Positions 49,811 to 58,584 of a stretch of 64,000 nucleotides of DNA are shown here, piece after piece (within the stretch, counting starts at the first letter, position 1; every line of letters begins with the position of its first letter). The stretch comes from SYOC01 sp964441775 (GTDB lineage: Bacteria > Desulfobacterota > Binatia > Bin18), in the NCBI GenBank assembly GCA_964441775.1, contig CAYTVL010000008.1, forward strand, positions 1 through 64,000, in the 5' to 3' direction. Position numbers and translations under genes: made by a program. The notes below the pieces were generated by a model, which searched no databases, was not told the DNA's origin, and was given only the letters and a program-made list of their open reading frames with translations.

Positions 49811-51556
49811 TTATGCTTGTAATCGTTTGGCGAGGGCTTCGCTTTCCTGCCATAGCTCTTTTGGCATGTGATCGCTGAATCTCTTGAAAAACTCTTGCTG
49901 ACCTGCGACAGCTTCTAGCCAGTCGCCACGATCGATAGCGAACATTTCTTTGAGCGCCGCTGGTGAGACATCCAGACCGGTCACATCAATGCCGGTCGGA
50001 TGCGGGACGTAGCCGATTGGTGTTTCGGCTGCGCCGATTTCTCCATACACGCGTCCGATGACCCAGCGCAGCACCCGGAGGTTTTCCCCGAACCCTGGCC
50101 AGAGGAATTTCCCCTGCGCGTTCATGCGGAACCAGTTCACCCGGAAAATGGCCGGCGGGTTTTTAATGCGTTGTCCCATGCGGAGCCAATGACCGAAATA
50201 GTCGCCCATGTTGTAGCCACAAAACGGCAACATCGCCATGGGATCGCGCCGCACTTGCCCTACCGCGCCGGTCGCTGCCGCTGTTGTTTCCGACGCCATG
50301 GTTGCGCCCAGGAACACGCCATGCCGCCAGTTGAACGACTGATAGACTAACGGCACGAGCGTTGCGCGTCGCCCTCCAAACAAAATGGCTGAGATCGGCA
50401 CCCCGTTCGGACTTTCCCATTCCGAGGACATGGACGGGCATTGCCGTGCAGGCGTAGTAAAACGTGAATTCGGATGCGCGGCCTTGGTCACGCTGTCCGG
50501 TGTCCACGGTTTCCCTTGCCAATCGATCGCTTCTTGAGGAGGAGGACCATCCATCCCTTCCCAGTAGGGTGTGTTATGCGGAGTCAGGGCGACATTCGTG
50601 AAAATGGTGTTCGTGCGAACCGTTTCCATGACGTTAGGGTTGGTGCGTGAATTGGTGCCCGGCGCCACGCCGAAGAACCCTGCCTCAGGGTTAATGGCCC
50701 ACAGGCGACCATCTGGGCCGACATTCATCCAGGCAATATCATCGCCAACCGTCCACACTTTATAGCCCTTCTGACTGGCGGGCGGCACCAACATAGCCAT
50801 GTTGGTTTTGCCGCACGCGCTGGGGAACGCCGCCGCAATGTACGTGGTGCGACCGCTGGGCTCTTCGATGCCGAGAATCAGCATGTGTTCGGCCAACCAG
50901 CCTTCGTCACGCGCCATAGCGCTGCCCAAACGGAGGGCAAAGCATTTCTTCCCCAGCAAGGCGTTCCCGCCGTATCCTGAACCGACTGACCAAATAAGGC
51001 GCTCTTCGGGGAAGTGGAGAATAAAACGACGATCCGGGCTCAAATCTCCGAGGGAGTGCAACCCTTTAACATAGTTGTCTGAAGAACCAAGCCGGTCGAG
51101 CGCAACTTTCCCCATGCGCGTCATAATGCGCATGTTGACGACCACGTAGGGGCTATCCGTAATTTCAACGCCAATCTGGCTGTAGGGAGAAGCCGTGGGG
51201 CCCATGATGTATGGGATAACGTACATCGTGCGCCCCTTCATGCTGCCGGAAAAAAGCGCGCCGACTTTCTGCTTGGCGTCCGCCGGCGCCATCCAGTTAT
51301 TGTTCGGGCCGGCGTCCTCTTGTTTACTTGTACAGACGAATGTGAGGTGTTCCGTGCGCGCAACGTCGCTCGGGTCGCTGCGGTGGAGATAGCAGCCGGG
51401 ATATTCTTTTTGATTGAGCTCCTTGAGAGTGCCCAAGGCGAGCATTTCCTGGATAAGCCGCTGGTACTCGGCCTCCGAGCCGTCACACCAGACGATGTTT
51501 TTGGGCTGTGTCAGTTGAGCGCATTGGTCGACCCATTGTTCAACGGGGGTGGGCAT
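49811..51556 (-). CDS. pckG: GTP-dependent phosphoenolpyruvate carboxykinase
   Basis: A 581-residue GTP-type PEPCK. The kinase/P-loop motif is FPSACGKTNMAM, preceded by YIAAA, with the neighbouring GDDIAWMNVGPDGRL and GFFGVAPGTN metal/substrate loops. The N-terminal HRSDPSDVARTEHLTFVCT and FGGRRATLVPLVYQS are typical of the GTP family. It converts oxaloacetate to PEP in gluconeogenesis. Start at 51556 behind AGGAGAGG; the longer upstream frame lacks similarity. Its place next to ethylmalonyl-CoA-pathway genes fits growth on C2 or fatty-acid substrates. Confidence 0.93.
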   Translation of the reverse strand: MPTPVEQWVDQCAQLTQPKNIVWCDGSEAEYQRLIQEMLALGTLKELNQKEYPGCYLHRSDPSDVARTEHLTFVCTSKQEDAGPNNNWMAPADAKQKVGALFSGSMKGRTMYVIPYIMGPTASPYSQIGVEITDSPYVVVNMRIMTRMGKVALDRLGSSDNYVKGLHSLGDLSPDRRFILHFPEERLIWSVGSGYGGNALLGKKCFALRLGSAMARDEGWLAEHMLILGIEEPSGRTTYIAAAFPSACGKTNMAMLVPPASQKGYKVWTVGDDIAWMNVGPDGRLWAINPEAGFFGVAPGTNSRTNPNVMETVRTNTIFTNVALTPHNTPYWEGMDGPPPQEAIDWQGKPWTPDSVTKAAHPNSRFTTPARQCPSMSSEWESPNGVPISAILFGGRRATLVPLVYQSFNWRHGVFLGATMASETTAAATGAVGQVRRDPMAMLPFCGYNMGDYFGHWLRMGQRIKNPPAIFRVNWFRMNAQGKFLWPGFGENLRVLRWVIGRVYGEIGAAETPIGYVPHPTGIDVTGLDVSPAALKEMFAIDRGDWLEAVAGQQEFFKRFSDHMPKELWQESEALAKRLQA

Positions 51557-51669
51557 AAGCGGGTCCTCTCCTGTCTGATTGATAATCGAGATAACATACC
51601 ATCGTGTTAGGGGTCGCAGAAGTTGCGCTGTTCTACCCTCTCGTAGGCAGTGAGTCAAGCAACGTTTCC

Positions 51670-51740
51670 CGCTCTCCGTTGACGAGAAAATTTTTGCCGC
51701 CGCTTTCGGTCCATACCGATGAGAGCCTGCACGGAGAGCG
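51670..51740. other. Long-loop inverted repeat upstream of pckG
   Basis: CGCTCTCCGT (51670-51679) and ACGGAGAGCG (51731-51740) are a perfect 10-base inverted repeat with a 51-base loop, located about 115 bases upstream of the pckG start and 69 bases past the stop of the PAS-receiver gene. It could be a terminator for that gene, an operator pair or an RNA structure in the pckG leader. Confidence 0.5.
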
Positions 51741-51808
51741 CTAGAAGAAGTCGACTCTATGTTGACGCTGAGCGTTCACGTGTATTTCGCGCGCGATCGC
51801 GGTGTCCA

Positions 51809-52945
51809 TTACGTGTCACTGCGCCCCTCGGTTCCCGAAGCCGATAGTGGCGCCGCCAGTTCTGGACGACACCGTTGCAGGATCAGATTCTTTAATTTGT
51901 CTGGGTCAACAGGTTTTTTGAAAATCACCTCTTGCAGCCCCTCGAGGCGACTGCGTTTAATCACGTGATCTTTATCGTAGAAGTACGCGGTCATAAGAAT
52001 GACCGGCGTTTGGCAATAACGTTCCCGGACTTCCATATAGAGGTCATAGCCATCCAAGTCCGGCATGACTACATCGCTCAACACAATATCGACCTGTCGT
52101 CGCGCCAGCACTTTTAACGCCTCGAGACCATTGGTAGCGACTTCAATTTCACATCCCTCTTCGCGCAAGAGGTCACGGAGCGAGTAGCAGACGCCCAGGT
52201 CGTCATCGACCACAAGAATGACGAGTCCGGCGAGGGCCCGGTTCAGCGGCTTCACTTCTTGCTTCTCGTGAATCTGCGGCTCTTCTTGACCAAGGTCAGC
52301 CATGCGAGAGCCATGAATATATTCCGTCGTGTCGTAGCGACTGCCGTGCGCCATCTCGTCGATACGGGTTATAATCGTGCGAATTCTCGCCAATTCGCGT
52401 TGAATCGATTCGATCCGTTCTTCTTCCACCACATATTCTTCATCAGGGCAGATGTTCGAGAGATGTTTCGTCAGCAAATCCAGGTTGTTAAAAATGACTT
52501 CCAGCGGATTATTGATGCGATGGGCAAGACCGACTGCGAGCTCGCCCAAGGTGGCGAGTTGATCGCGCCGGCGAATTTCTCGCAAGTCTTTCAAGAACCC
52601 GATCGAGCCAATCTCTTGGCCGTTTTCGTTATGAATAAGCGATCCGGAGATGGCGACAGGGATCTGTTCTCCATTTTTGTTGATGAGCACGGTCTCAAAG
52701 TTTTTAATTTTCCCTCGCCCTTGGGCCTCGCCGCTGCGCATCGCGTTCATCACGCGGCGAGCTTCGTCGAGAGTGGGGTAGACCGTAGTGACATGTTTCC
52801 CTTTTATTTCCGAAGGCGAATACCCTAACGTCTGACTCGCGCCATCGTTATAGAACGTGATCTGCCCTTTTTGATCAACCGCGATGACGATATCAAGGGA
52901 GTTTTCGAGAAGCTTTTCAAAATAGACAGGAGGAAGCTGAGACAT
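51809..52945 (-). CDS. PAS-HisKA-receiver protein lacking an ATPase domain
   Basis: A 378-residue signalling protein. The PAS domain (about 5-118) has DIVIAVDQKGQITFYNDGAS and IPVAISGSLIHNENG. The H-box LAVGLAHRINNPLEV places a phosphorylatable histidine at H142 in a two-helix dimerisation region. Instead of a HATPase domain there is only a linker, then a receiver domain (LVILVVDDD, D291 in DIVLSDVVMPDLDGY, FKKPVDPDKL). The protein could be trans-phosphorylated by another kinase and act as a phosphorelay hub, or represent a deletion derivative. No DNA-binding domain is present. It lies upstream of pckG on the same strand with a long gap. Confidence 0.8.
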   Translation of the reverse strand: MSQLPPVYFEKLLENSLDIVIAVDQKGQITFYNDGASQTLGYSPSEIKGKHVTTVYPTLDEARRVMNAMRSGEAQGRGKIKNFETVLINKNGEQIPVAISGSLIHNENGQEIGSIGFLKDLREIRRRDQLATLGELAVGLAHRINNPLEVIFNNLDLLTKHLSNICPDEEYVVEEERIESIQRELARIRTIITRIDEMAHGSRYDTTEYIHGSRMADLGQEEPQIHEKQEVKPLNRALAGLVILVVDDDLGVCYSLRDLLREEGCEIEVATNGLEALKVLARRQVDIVLSDVVMPDLDGYDLYMEVRERYCQTPVILMTAYFYDKDHVIKRSRLEGLQEVIFKKPVDPDKLKNLILQRCRPELAAPLSASGTEGRSDT

Positions 52946-53200
52946 GGGATTACAACTTCTCTTTGGATGCGGTGCTTGAGTGAGTAGTCATGCCGATTGT
53001 TCTCAAGGCGTGCATTCCTTACTTGTATGCTATGTTAGGTCGCGGTTCTTCATATCGTCAAGACCGGCTGTTCTCATAACAGGTGCTACAAATCTGTATT
53101 ATTTTTTTTATCCGACAGGCGTAGCTGCACGACGTCTCCATGTTCTTCCTGCAATGATTGTAAATCTGTTTTTGTATGGAAGCGAAGCTGGCGACCGAAC

Positions 53201-53851
53201 TTACCTCTGCTGTCCTGCTTTATGATAATCCGACAAGAACCGTTCAAGGCCAATATCGGTCAGCGGATGTTTCATAATTTGCTGGATGACGGAAAAGGGG
53301 CAGGTCGCCACATGCGCCCCCAGCTCCGCCGACCGAACGAAATGGACGGGGTGGCGAATGCTCGCCGCGAGAACTTGCGTCGGATAGCCGTAATTTTGGT
53401 AAATGCGCACGATCTGGCCGATCAAGTGCATCCCATCTTCGGCAATGTCGTCGAGCCGACCAATGAAGGGACTGGCGAAAGTCGCCCCCGCCTTGGCGGC
53501 GAGTAACGCTTGCGCTGGAGAAAAGACGAGCGTGACGTTGACCGGAATGCCTTGCCCGCTCAAGATTTTTGTCGCTTTTAAGCCTTCCGGAATCATGGGC
53601 ACTTTAACCACGACGTTCGGATGAATCGCAGCTAGCCGTTCCCCTTCGGCAACCATGCCGTGCGCGTCCACACTTACGACTTCCGCGCTGACGGGCCCAT
53701 CCACAATGCTGCAAATTTCCTTGATGATCGCTTCAAGCGGCTGTCCGGTCTTCGCCACCAGCGAGGGATTCGTGGTGACACCGTCAATAATGCCCCACGC
53801 ATTCGCTTCGCGGATTTCATCAAGATTTGCAGTGTCAATAAAAATTTTCAT
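53201..53851 (-). CDS. Transaldolase / fructose-6-phosphate aldolase family (small TalC type)
   Basis: A 216-residue class I aldolase. The N-terminus MKIFIDTANLDEIREANAWG and GVTTNPSLVAKTG are diagnostic. The Schiff-base lysine is K83 in VVKVPMIPEGL, and NVTLVFSPAQALLAAKAGA and SPFIGRLDD follow. The short form covers true transaldolases and fructose-6-phosphate aldolases, which cannot be separated by eye. It serves the non-oxidative pentose phosphate branch, which fits rpiA elsewhere in this window. It is followed on the same strand by folK, which starts a separate minus-strand gene run. Confidence 0.9.
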   Translation of the reverse strand: MKIFIDTANLDEIREANAWGIIDGVTTNPSLVAKTGQPLEAIIKEICSIVDGPVSAEVVSVDAHGMVAEGERLAAIHPNVVVKVPMIPEGLKATKILSGQGIPVNVTLVFSPAQALLAAKAGATFASPFIGRLDDIAEDGMHLIGQIVRIYQNYGYPTQVLAASIRHPVHFVRSAELGAHVATCPFSVIQQIMKHPLTDIGLERFLSDYHKAGQQR

Positions 53852-53893
53852 GACAGCAATCCCTCCCGCTCTCTCACACCCAAGACCTGAAGA

Positions 53894-54397
53894 TCATCCG
53901 TTCGGCGGCAACAGCGTAACTTTCTTGTCGTCCTTCACCGCCGCTAACAACTCCACAATGGTCACGCCAAAACGAGGATGCGTCAAGTGCGGCGCCAGCT
54001 CAGCCAAAGGTAGCAACACGAACCGGCGGTTATGCAGCTCTGGGTGCGGGACGGTCAAAGGTTTCGACTTGATTGTCTGGTTATCAAAAAACAAGAGATC
54101 GAGATCAATCTTGCGCGGCGACCATTTTTTTGTTTCCGGCGCGCGCTTTCTACCGAGGGCGAGCTCAATTTTCTGGAGGCCATGTAAAAGAGAAAGTGGT
54201 GTGAGCTCAGTTTCGATCTCGATCACCCCGTTGACATACCAGATCTTCGCGTCGCCGTGCGGTTCCGTTTCATATAAAGAGGAGGTTTTCACGATATGCG
54301 TCTTTGGCAACGCTGCAATCTGGGTCAGCGACTTTCGGTAATACGCACGCCGGTCGCCGACATTTGAACCAATACCAATAAAAACCCGTTGGAACAT
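53894..54397 (-). CDS. folK: 2-amino-4-hydroxy-6-hydroxymethyldihydropteridine pyrophosphokinase
   Basis: A 167-residue HPPK that transfers pyrophosphate from ATP to 6-hydroxymethyl-dihydropterin in folate synthesis. The N-terminal FIGIGSNVGDR, SLYETEPHG and the signature RKRAPETKKWSPRKIDLDLLFFD (the DLDLL Asp pair binds magnesium) are all present, followed by VPHPELHNRRFVLLPLAELAP. Complete. It lies 76 bases from an L-2-hydroxyglutarate oxidase gene, on the same strand. Confidence 0.93.
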   Translation of the reverse strand: MFQRVFIGIGSNVGDRRAYYRKSLTQIAALPKTHIVKTSSLYETEPHGDAKIWYVNGVIEIETELTPLSLLHGLQKIELALGRKRAPETKKWSPRKIDLDLLFFDNQTIKSKPLTVPHPELHNRRFVLLPLAELAPHLTHPRFGVTIVELLAAVKDDKKVTLLPPNG

Positions 54398-54473
54398 CGC
54401 TTATGCTCACCTCATTCTACTAAATAGACTTGTATGAGAAGCGAATCAACCAGTGTTCTTCCTGAAAGCGGCA

Positions 54474-55688
54474 TTATCCTGTGAGATGGAAAGCCTGGGT
54501 CATCTTTTCAAGGATCATCTGTCCGATTGCAAGCGAGGCGGTTGCTCCAGGGGAAGGGGCGTTGAGCACGTGCAAGGTATTGCCCGCTGCTGTAATGACA
54601 AAGTCGTCGACAAGGGCGCCGTTGGCGGCGATGGCTTGCGCTCGGACGCCGCTGCCGCCAGGTTGTAAGTCGCGTTCTTGCAGCTCCGGCAAGAGGCGTT
54701 GCAGCGCCTTCAAAAAAGCCGATTTGCTGTAGGAACGATACATTTCCCCGATCCCAGTACGCCAGTATTTGCGCGCCATGCGCCAAAAACCGGGAAAGGT
54801 GAGCGTGTCGCGCAACTCGGAGGCGACAAAATCGGTCTTGTGATAACCTTCGCGAGCAAATGCCAACACGGCGTTGGGGCCAGCTTCCACTAACCCGTCA
54901 ACAGTACGAGTAAAATGAACTCCCAAAAACGGCAACGCAGGGTCAGGAACCGGGTAGATCAGGTTCTTCACTAGGCTGCGACGCTGAGGAGCAATAGTGT
55001 AATACTCGCCACGGAACGGAACGATGTGCATATCGACCTGCGCGCCGGCTAACCGTGCGATGCGGTCGCAGTGTAACCCACCACAGTTCAGCAAAAACTT
55101 GCCGCGAATTTCTCCTTGTGTGGTATCGAGCACGATGCCGTTCTCAAGATGGCGAATGTTCTGGACCCGATGCTGAAGTTTGATCTCTCCTCCGCGTTCT
55201 TGCACGAGATGCGCGTAGGTCTGAGCGACGCGGGGAAAGTCAATAATGCCAGTGGTGGGAACATGGAGCGCTTTGAGGCCGGTTGCATGCGGTTCCAGCT
55301 CGCGCAACTTTTCGGGGCCGATCATTGCCAGCCCTTCGACCCCATTCGCCATGCCGCGACGAAATAATTCTTCAAGCCGAGGAAATTCATCAACGGAGGT
55401 AGCGACAACGACTTTCCCGCAGCGTTCGTAAGGAATGCCGTGTTCCTCGCAAAAAGCTACAAGCGCTCGCGCACCGGCAACGCAGGTCTGCGCTTTCAGC
55501 GAGCCGGGCTTGTAGTAAATGCCAGAGTGGATGACGCCGCTGTTGTGACCAGTCTGATGCGCGGCAAGCTGATCCTCTTTTTCGAGCACCACTAAGCGCA
55601 GCTTCGGAAAACGCTGCGTGACGGCCAAGGCTGAAGCGAGCCCCACAATGCCGCCGCCGATAATGACAAGATCAAATTGGTCCGCCAT
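54474..55688 (-). CDS. lhgO: L-2-hydroxyglutarate oxidase/dehydrogenase family
   Basis: A 404-residue FAD-dependent DAO-fold enzyme of the LhgO family. The N-terminal FAD motif is FDLVIIGGGIVGLASALAV, then HQTGHNSGVIHSGIYYKPGSLKA (typical LhgO), YERCGKVVVAT, FLLNCGGLHCDRIA, and the C-terminal GNTLHVLNAPSPGATASLAIG. It oxidises L-2-hydroxyglutarate, a by-product of dehydrogenase promiscuity, to 2-oxoglutarate, passing electrons to quinone or oxygen. It starts 20 bases after argC, so the minus-strand run dapL-argC-lhgO-folK may be one transcript. Confidence 0.9.
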   Translation of the reverse strand: MADQFDLVIIGGGIVGLASALAVTQRFPKLRLVVLEKEDQLAAHQTGHNSGVIHSGIYYKPGSLKAQTCVAGARALVAFCEEHGIPYERCGKVVVATSVDEFPRLEELFRRGMANGVEGLAMIGPEKLRELEPHATGLKALHVPTTGIIDFPRVAQTYAHLVQERGGEIKLQHRVQNIRHLENGIVLDTTQGEIRGKFLLNCGGLHCDRIARLAGAQVDMHIVPFRGEYYTIAPQRRSLVKNLIYPVPDPALPFLGVHFTRTVDGLVEAGPNAVLAFAREGYHKTDFVASELRDTLTFPGFWRMARKYWRTGIGEMYRSYSKSAFLKALQRLLPELQERDLQPGGSGVRAQAIAANGALVDDFVITAAGNTLHVLNAPSPGATASLAIGQMILEKMTQAFHLTG

Positions 55689-55708
55689 GCGAGTCGGTGC
55701 TCACCACA

Positions 55709-56752
55709 TCACGGGAAAAGACCTGGGAAATGTAACCCCGTCGTTTCCGGCAGGCCACACATCAAGTTCATATTTTGGACTGCTTGCCCCGCCGCGCCAC
55801 GCCCCAGATTGTCAATTGCAGCGATCGCGACCGCGGTCGCGGTACGCGCGTCAATCTTGACGCTGACATCGCAATAGTTGGAGCCCAGCGTGGCTTTCGT
55901 GCGAGGAAGCTCGTCATGGAGGACGCGGATGAATGGTTCGTCTTTGTACGTTTCTTGGTAAATGGCGACCGCGTCTGCTTCCGTTAGTTGCCGCGTGAGC
56001 CGTGCGTAGGTTGTGGCCAGAATGCCTCGGGTCATGGGAATCAGATGCGGGGTGAAATTCACCCGCACCGGGGCTTTGGCGACTTCAGACAATTCTTGCT
56101 CAATTTCAGCGATATGATTATGGCCAGCCACGCTGTAGGCGCGAACATCCTCATTTGTCTCCGCAAACCCGAAGCCGCCGCCACCGCCGCGCCCAGCACC
56201 TGATACTCCAGATTTCGCGTCGATCACGATGCCCGAGGTTTGTCCCAGTCCCGCACGTAAGAGCGGCAGCAACGCCAGGATTGACGCCGCTGGATAGCAG
56301 CCGGGATTGGCCACCAGCCGCGTCCTTTGTAGCGCGTCCCGATGTAGCTCAGGGAGACCGTAGACCGCTTCCGCGAGGTACGCTGGCGCACTATGAGTGA
56401 CTTTGTACCAGGTTGGATATAGGGCGGCGTCATGCAGGCGAAAGTCCGCGGCGATATCAATGACTTTGCTGCCTTGCTCCAACAAGGTTGGGACGAGGCT
56501 CATGGCTTTCCCGCTTGGCAAGGAGACAAATGTCACGTCAGACTCAGCGCCAATACGTTCGGGATCGACTGCGATCATCGTCTGATCGACGAAGCGGCGG
56601 AGGTTCGGATACAGACTCGACATGCTCTGCCCCTGCTGGGACTCCGCCGTTACATGCACGATGTCCACGTTGGGGTGAGCGCTCAGCAGGCGCACTGCCT
56701 CAGCTCCGCCATATCCAGAGGCGCCAATGACGCTGGCTTTAATCTTCTTCAC
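55709..56752 (-). CDS. argC: N-acetyl-gamma-glutamyl-phosphate reductase
   Basis: A 347-residue ArgC, the NADPH-dependent third step of arginine synthesis. The N-terminus KASVIGASGYGGAEAVRLLSAHP binds NADP; the catalytic cysteine is C152 in NPGCYPAA, and the later LPELHRDALQRTRLVANPG and YSVAGHNHIAEIEQEL follow the family. Complete, with the conserved FTPHLIPMTRGILAT. It lies between dapL and lhgO with short gaps. Confidence 0.94.
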   Translation of the reverse strand: MKKIKASVIGASGYGGAEAVRLLSAHPNVDIVHVTAESQQGQSMSSLYPNLRRFVDQTMIAVDPERIGAESDVTFVSLPSGKAMSLVPTLLEQGSKVIDIAADFRLHDAALYPTWYKVTHSAPAYLAEAVYGLPELHRDALQRTRLVANPGCYPAASILALLPLLRAGLGQTSGIVIDAKSGVSGAGRGGGGGFGFAETNEDVRAYSVAGHNHIAEIEQELSEVAKAPVRVNFTPHLIPMTRGILATTYARLTRQLTEADAVAIYQETYKDEPFIRVLHDELPRTKATLGSNYCDVSVKIDARTATAVAIAAIDNLGRGAAGQAVQNMNLMCGLPETTGLHFPGLFP

Positions 56753-56780
56753 GACTGTGTTCCTTACTCTCTTTAGTGCT

Positions 56781-58010
56781 TTACAAAGTTTTCAACGATT
56801 CTGCAACCCGTTGCAGCGCCGTTTGGACATTTTCGTAGCTATTGAACGCGCTGAAACGCACGTAGCCTTCGCCGCATTTGCCGAATCCCGCGCCAGGCGT
56901 ACACACTACGCCTGCTCGTTCGAGCAGCAGGTCGAAGAACTTCCATGAGTCCATATTGGTTTTGACCCACACGTAAGGCGCGTGATCACCGCCAACGCAC
57001 TTGAAGCCGATCTTGCCGATGGTCTCACGAATCAACGCTGCATTTTTAAGGTAATAGTCGCTCAGTTCGCGCACCTGTTGCTTACCGGCAGGCGTGTAGG
57101 CCGCTTCGGCGGCGCGCTGCACGGGATAGGAGACGCCATTAAACTTTGTAGACTGGCGACGATCCCAGAACGGATGCAGCGAATGCACATTGCCGGCCGA
57201 GTCATACACTGTGCAGCGTTTGGGCACGACGGTGTACGCGCAGCGCGTCCCGGTGAATCCCGCCGTCTTGGAAAAGCTGCGAAACTCAACCGCCACTTCT
57301 TGCGCCCCATCGATCTCATAGATGCTCTGCGGCAAGGAGTTGTCCCGAATGAATTCAACATACGCGGCGTCGTACAGAATCAGCGCTTTGTGTTCGCGGG
57401 CGTACTCTACCCACAGCCGTAGCTGGTCTTTCGTAATTGTGCGGCCCGTCGGGTTATTGGGGAAGCAGAGATAGATCACGTCAACTTTTTCCGTAGGCAA
57501 CGCCGGTACGTAGTCGTTCGCCTCAGTGGATTCAAGATAGACAAAGCCTTCGTAGCGCCCGTCTTTCCAAGCCGAGGCGCGTCCAGCCATCACGTTGGTG
57601 TCGACGTAGACAGGATACACCGGGTCAGGGACGGCGATCCTGGTATCGAGCGCAAACAACTCCTGAAAATTGCCGGTATCGCACTTCGCCCCGTCGCTGA
57701 TAAACACTTCATCCGGCGAGACCTCCGCGCCACGTGCTTGATAATCGTGCTCCGCTACTTTCTCGCGCAAGAACGCATAGCCTTGTTCGGGACCGTAGCC
57801 GCGAAACGTGGCGTCCGCCGCCATTTCGTTAACTGCCGTATGGAACGCTTCGATACAAGCGTTTGGCAGCGCGCGGGTCACATCGCCGATCCCCATGCGG
57901 ATAATTTTCTTGTCTGGATTTTGCGCCTGAAACGCATTCACGCGTTTGGCGATCTCTGAAAAGAGATATGAGGCTTGCAGTTTCAGATAATTCTCATTCA
58001 TCCGGATCAT
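56781..58010 (-). CDS. dapL: LL-diaminopimelate aminotransferase
   Basis: A 409-residue class I/II aminotransferase of the DapL type. It converts tetrahydrodipicolinate directly to LL-diaminopimelate, bypassing the acyl intermediates. Family stretches are NENYLKLQASYLFSEIAKRV, RMGIGDVTRALPNACIEAF, ISDGAKCDTGNFQELF and the PLP lysine K248 in FRSFSKTAGFTGTR. Start at 58010 with GAGGAGG about 10 bases upstream; an in-frame ATG three codons later is possible. DapL is common in Desulfobacterota, Chlamydiae and some other phyla, giving weak taxonomic support. Confidence 0.94.
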   Translation of the reverse strand: MIRMNENYLKLQASYLFSEIAKRVNAFQAQNPDKKIIRMGIGDVTRALPNACIEAFHTAVNEMAADATFRGYGPEQGYAFLREKVAEHDYQARGAEVSPDEVFISDGAKCDTGNFQELFALDTRIAVPDPVYPVYVDTNVMAGRASAWKDGRYEGFVYLESTEANDYVPALPTEKVDVIYLCFPNNPTGRTITKDQLRLWVEYAREHKALILYDAAYVEFIRDNSLPQSIYEIDGAQEVAVEFRSFSKTAGFTGTRCAYTVVPKRCTVYDSAGNVHSLHPFWDRRQSTKFNGVSYPVQRAAEAAYTPAGKQQVRELSDYYLKNAALIRETIGKIGFKCVGGDHAPYVWVKTNMDSWKFFDLLLERAGVVCTPGAGFGKCGEGYVRFSAFNSYENVQTALQRVAESLKTL

Positions 58011-58180
58011 CGATACGGTCCTCCTCGCCCATTTCTGTGTCAGAAAAATATGTCAGGGAGGAAAAGATATAGCTGCTTCTGCAGCATTGCGAAATAATCC
58101 CGACCGCTGGTTCAGGAGTTGCCAAAATGCAGGCGCTCAGGCAAAAGGAGGGGTATCTATCGCCAAAGGAGGAGATTCGT

Positions 58181-58465
58181 ATGATCACATTCACCGCGAA
58201 GCTGACAGTCAAAGCTGGAGGAGAGGCCCAGTTTGAAGAGACGATGAAACGGGTCGTGCCGGAAGTGCGTAAGGAAGCAGGGAATCGCGCCTATACGTTC
58301 TGCAAATCGAAGAGTGATCCCCGCGTGTTCATGTTCTTCGAAGAATATGTGGACGACGCCGCCGTCGCCGCACATCGTAAGCACCTGGGTGAACTGGGCG
58401 TGGACCTGCGCGCGATTCTCGATGGCGCGCCGGTGCTGGAATTCTACGAAAAGATCGCGGAATAG
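58181..58465 (+). CDS. ABM-domain putative quinol monooxygenase
   Basis: A 94-residue ABM-superfamily protein (YgiN-like dimeric ferredoxin fold). It begins MITFTAKLTVKAGGEAQFEETMKRVVPEVRKE, with NRAYTFCKSKSDPRVFMFFEEYVDDAAVAAHRKH in the middle, as in quinol or polyketide monooxygenases. AAAGGAGGAG upstream supports the start at 58181 rather than the longer open frame from 58127. Its substrate is unknown. It is divergent from dapL and upstream of a DUF2182 membrane protein. Confidence 0.83.
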   Translation: MITFTAKLTVKAGGEAQFEETMKRVVPEVRKEAGNRAYTFCKSKSDPRVFMFFEEYVDDAAVAAHRKHLGELGVDLRAILDGAPVLEFYEKIAE

Positions 58466-58583
58466 GACGGGCAACAAGTAACGGGAGACAGGCAACGGGA
58501 AACAAAGAAACACGGATTTGCTATGCCCGAGCCCCGTTGCCCGATCCCTGTTGCCCACTGCCTGTTCTCTGTTGCCCACTTAC
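58466..58583. repeat. Short-word inverted repeat (GGGCAACA / TTGCCC family)
   Basis: GGACGGGCAACAAGTAACGG and AGACAGGCAACGGG on the left face CCCGTTGCCCGATCCCTGTT and GCCCACTGCCTGTTCTCTG on the right. The tract spans the gap between the ABM gene and the DUF2182 start and keeps an open frame, but it is not coding. Confidence 0.72.
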
Positions 58584-58584
58584 C

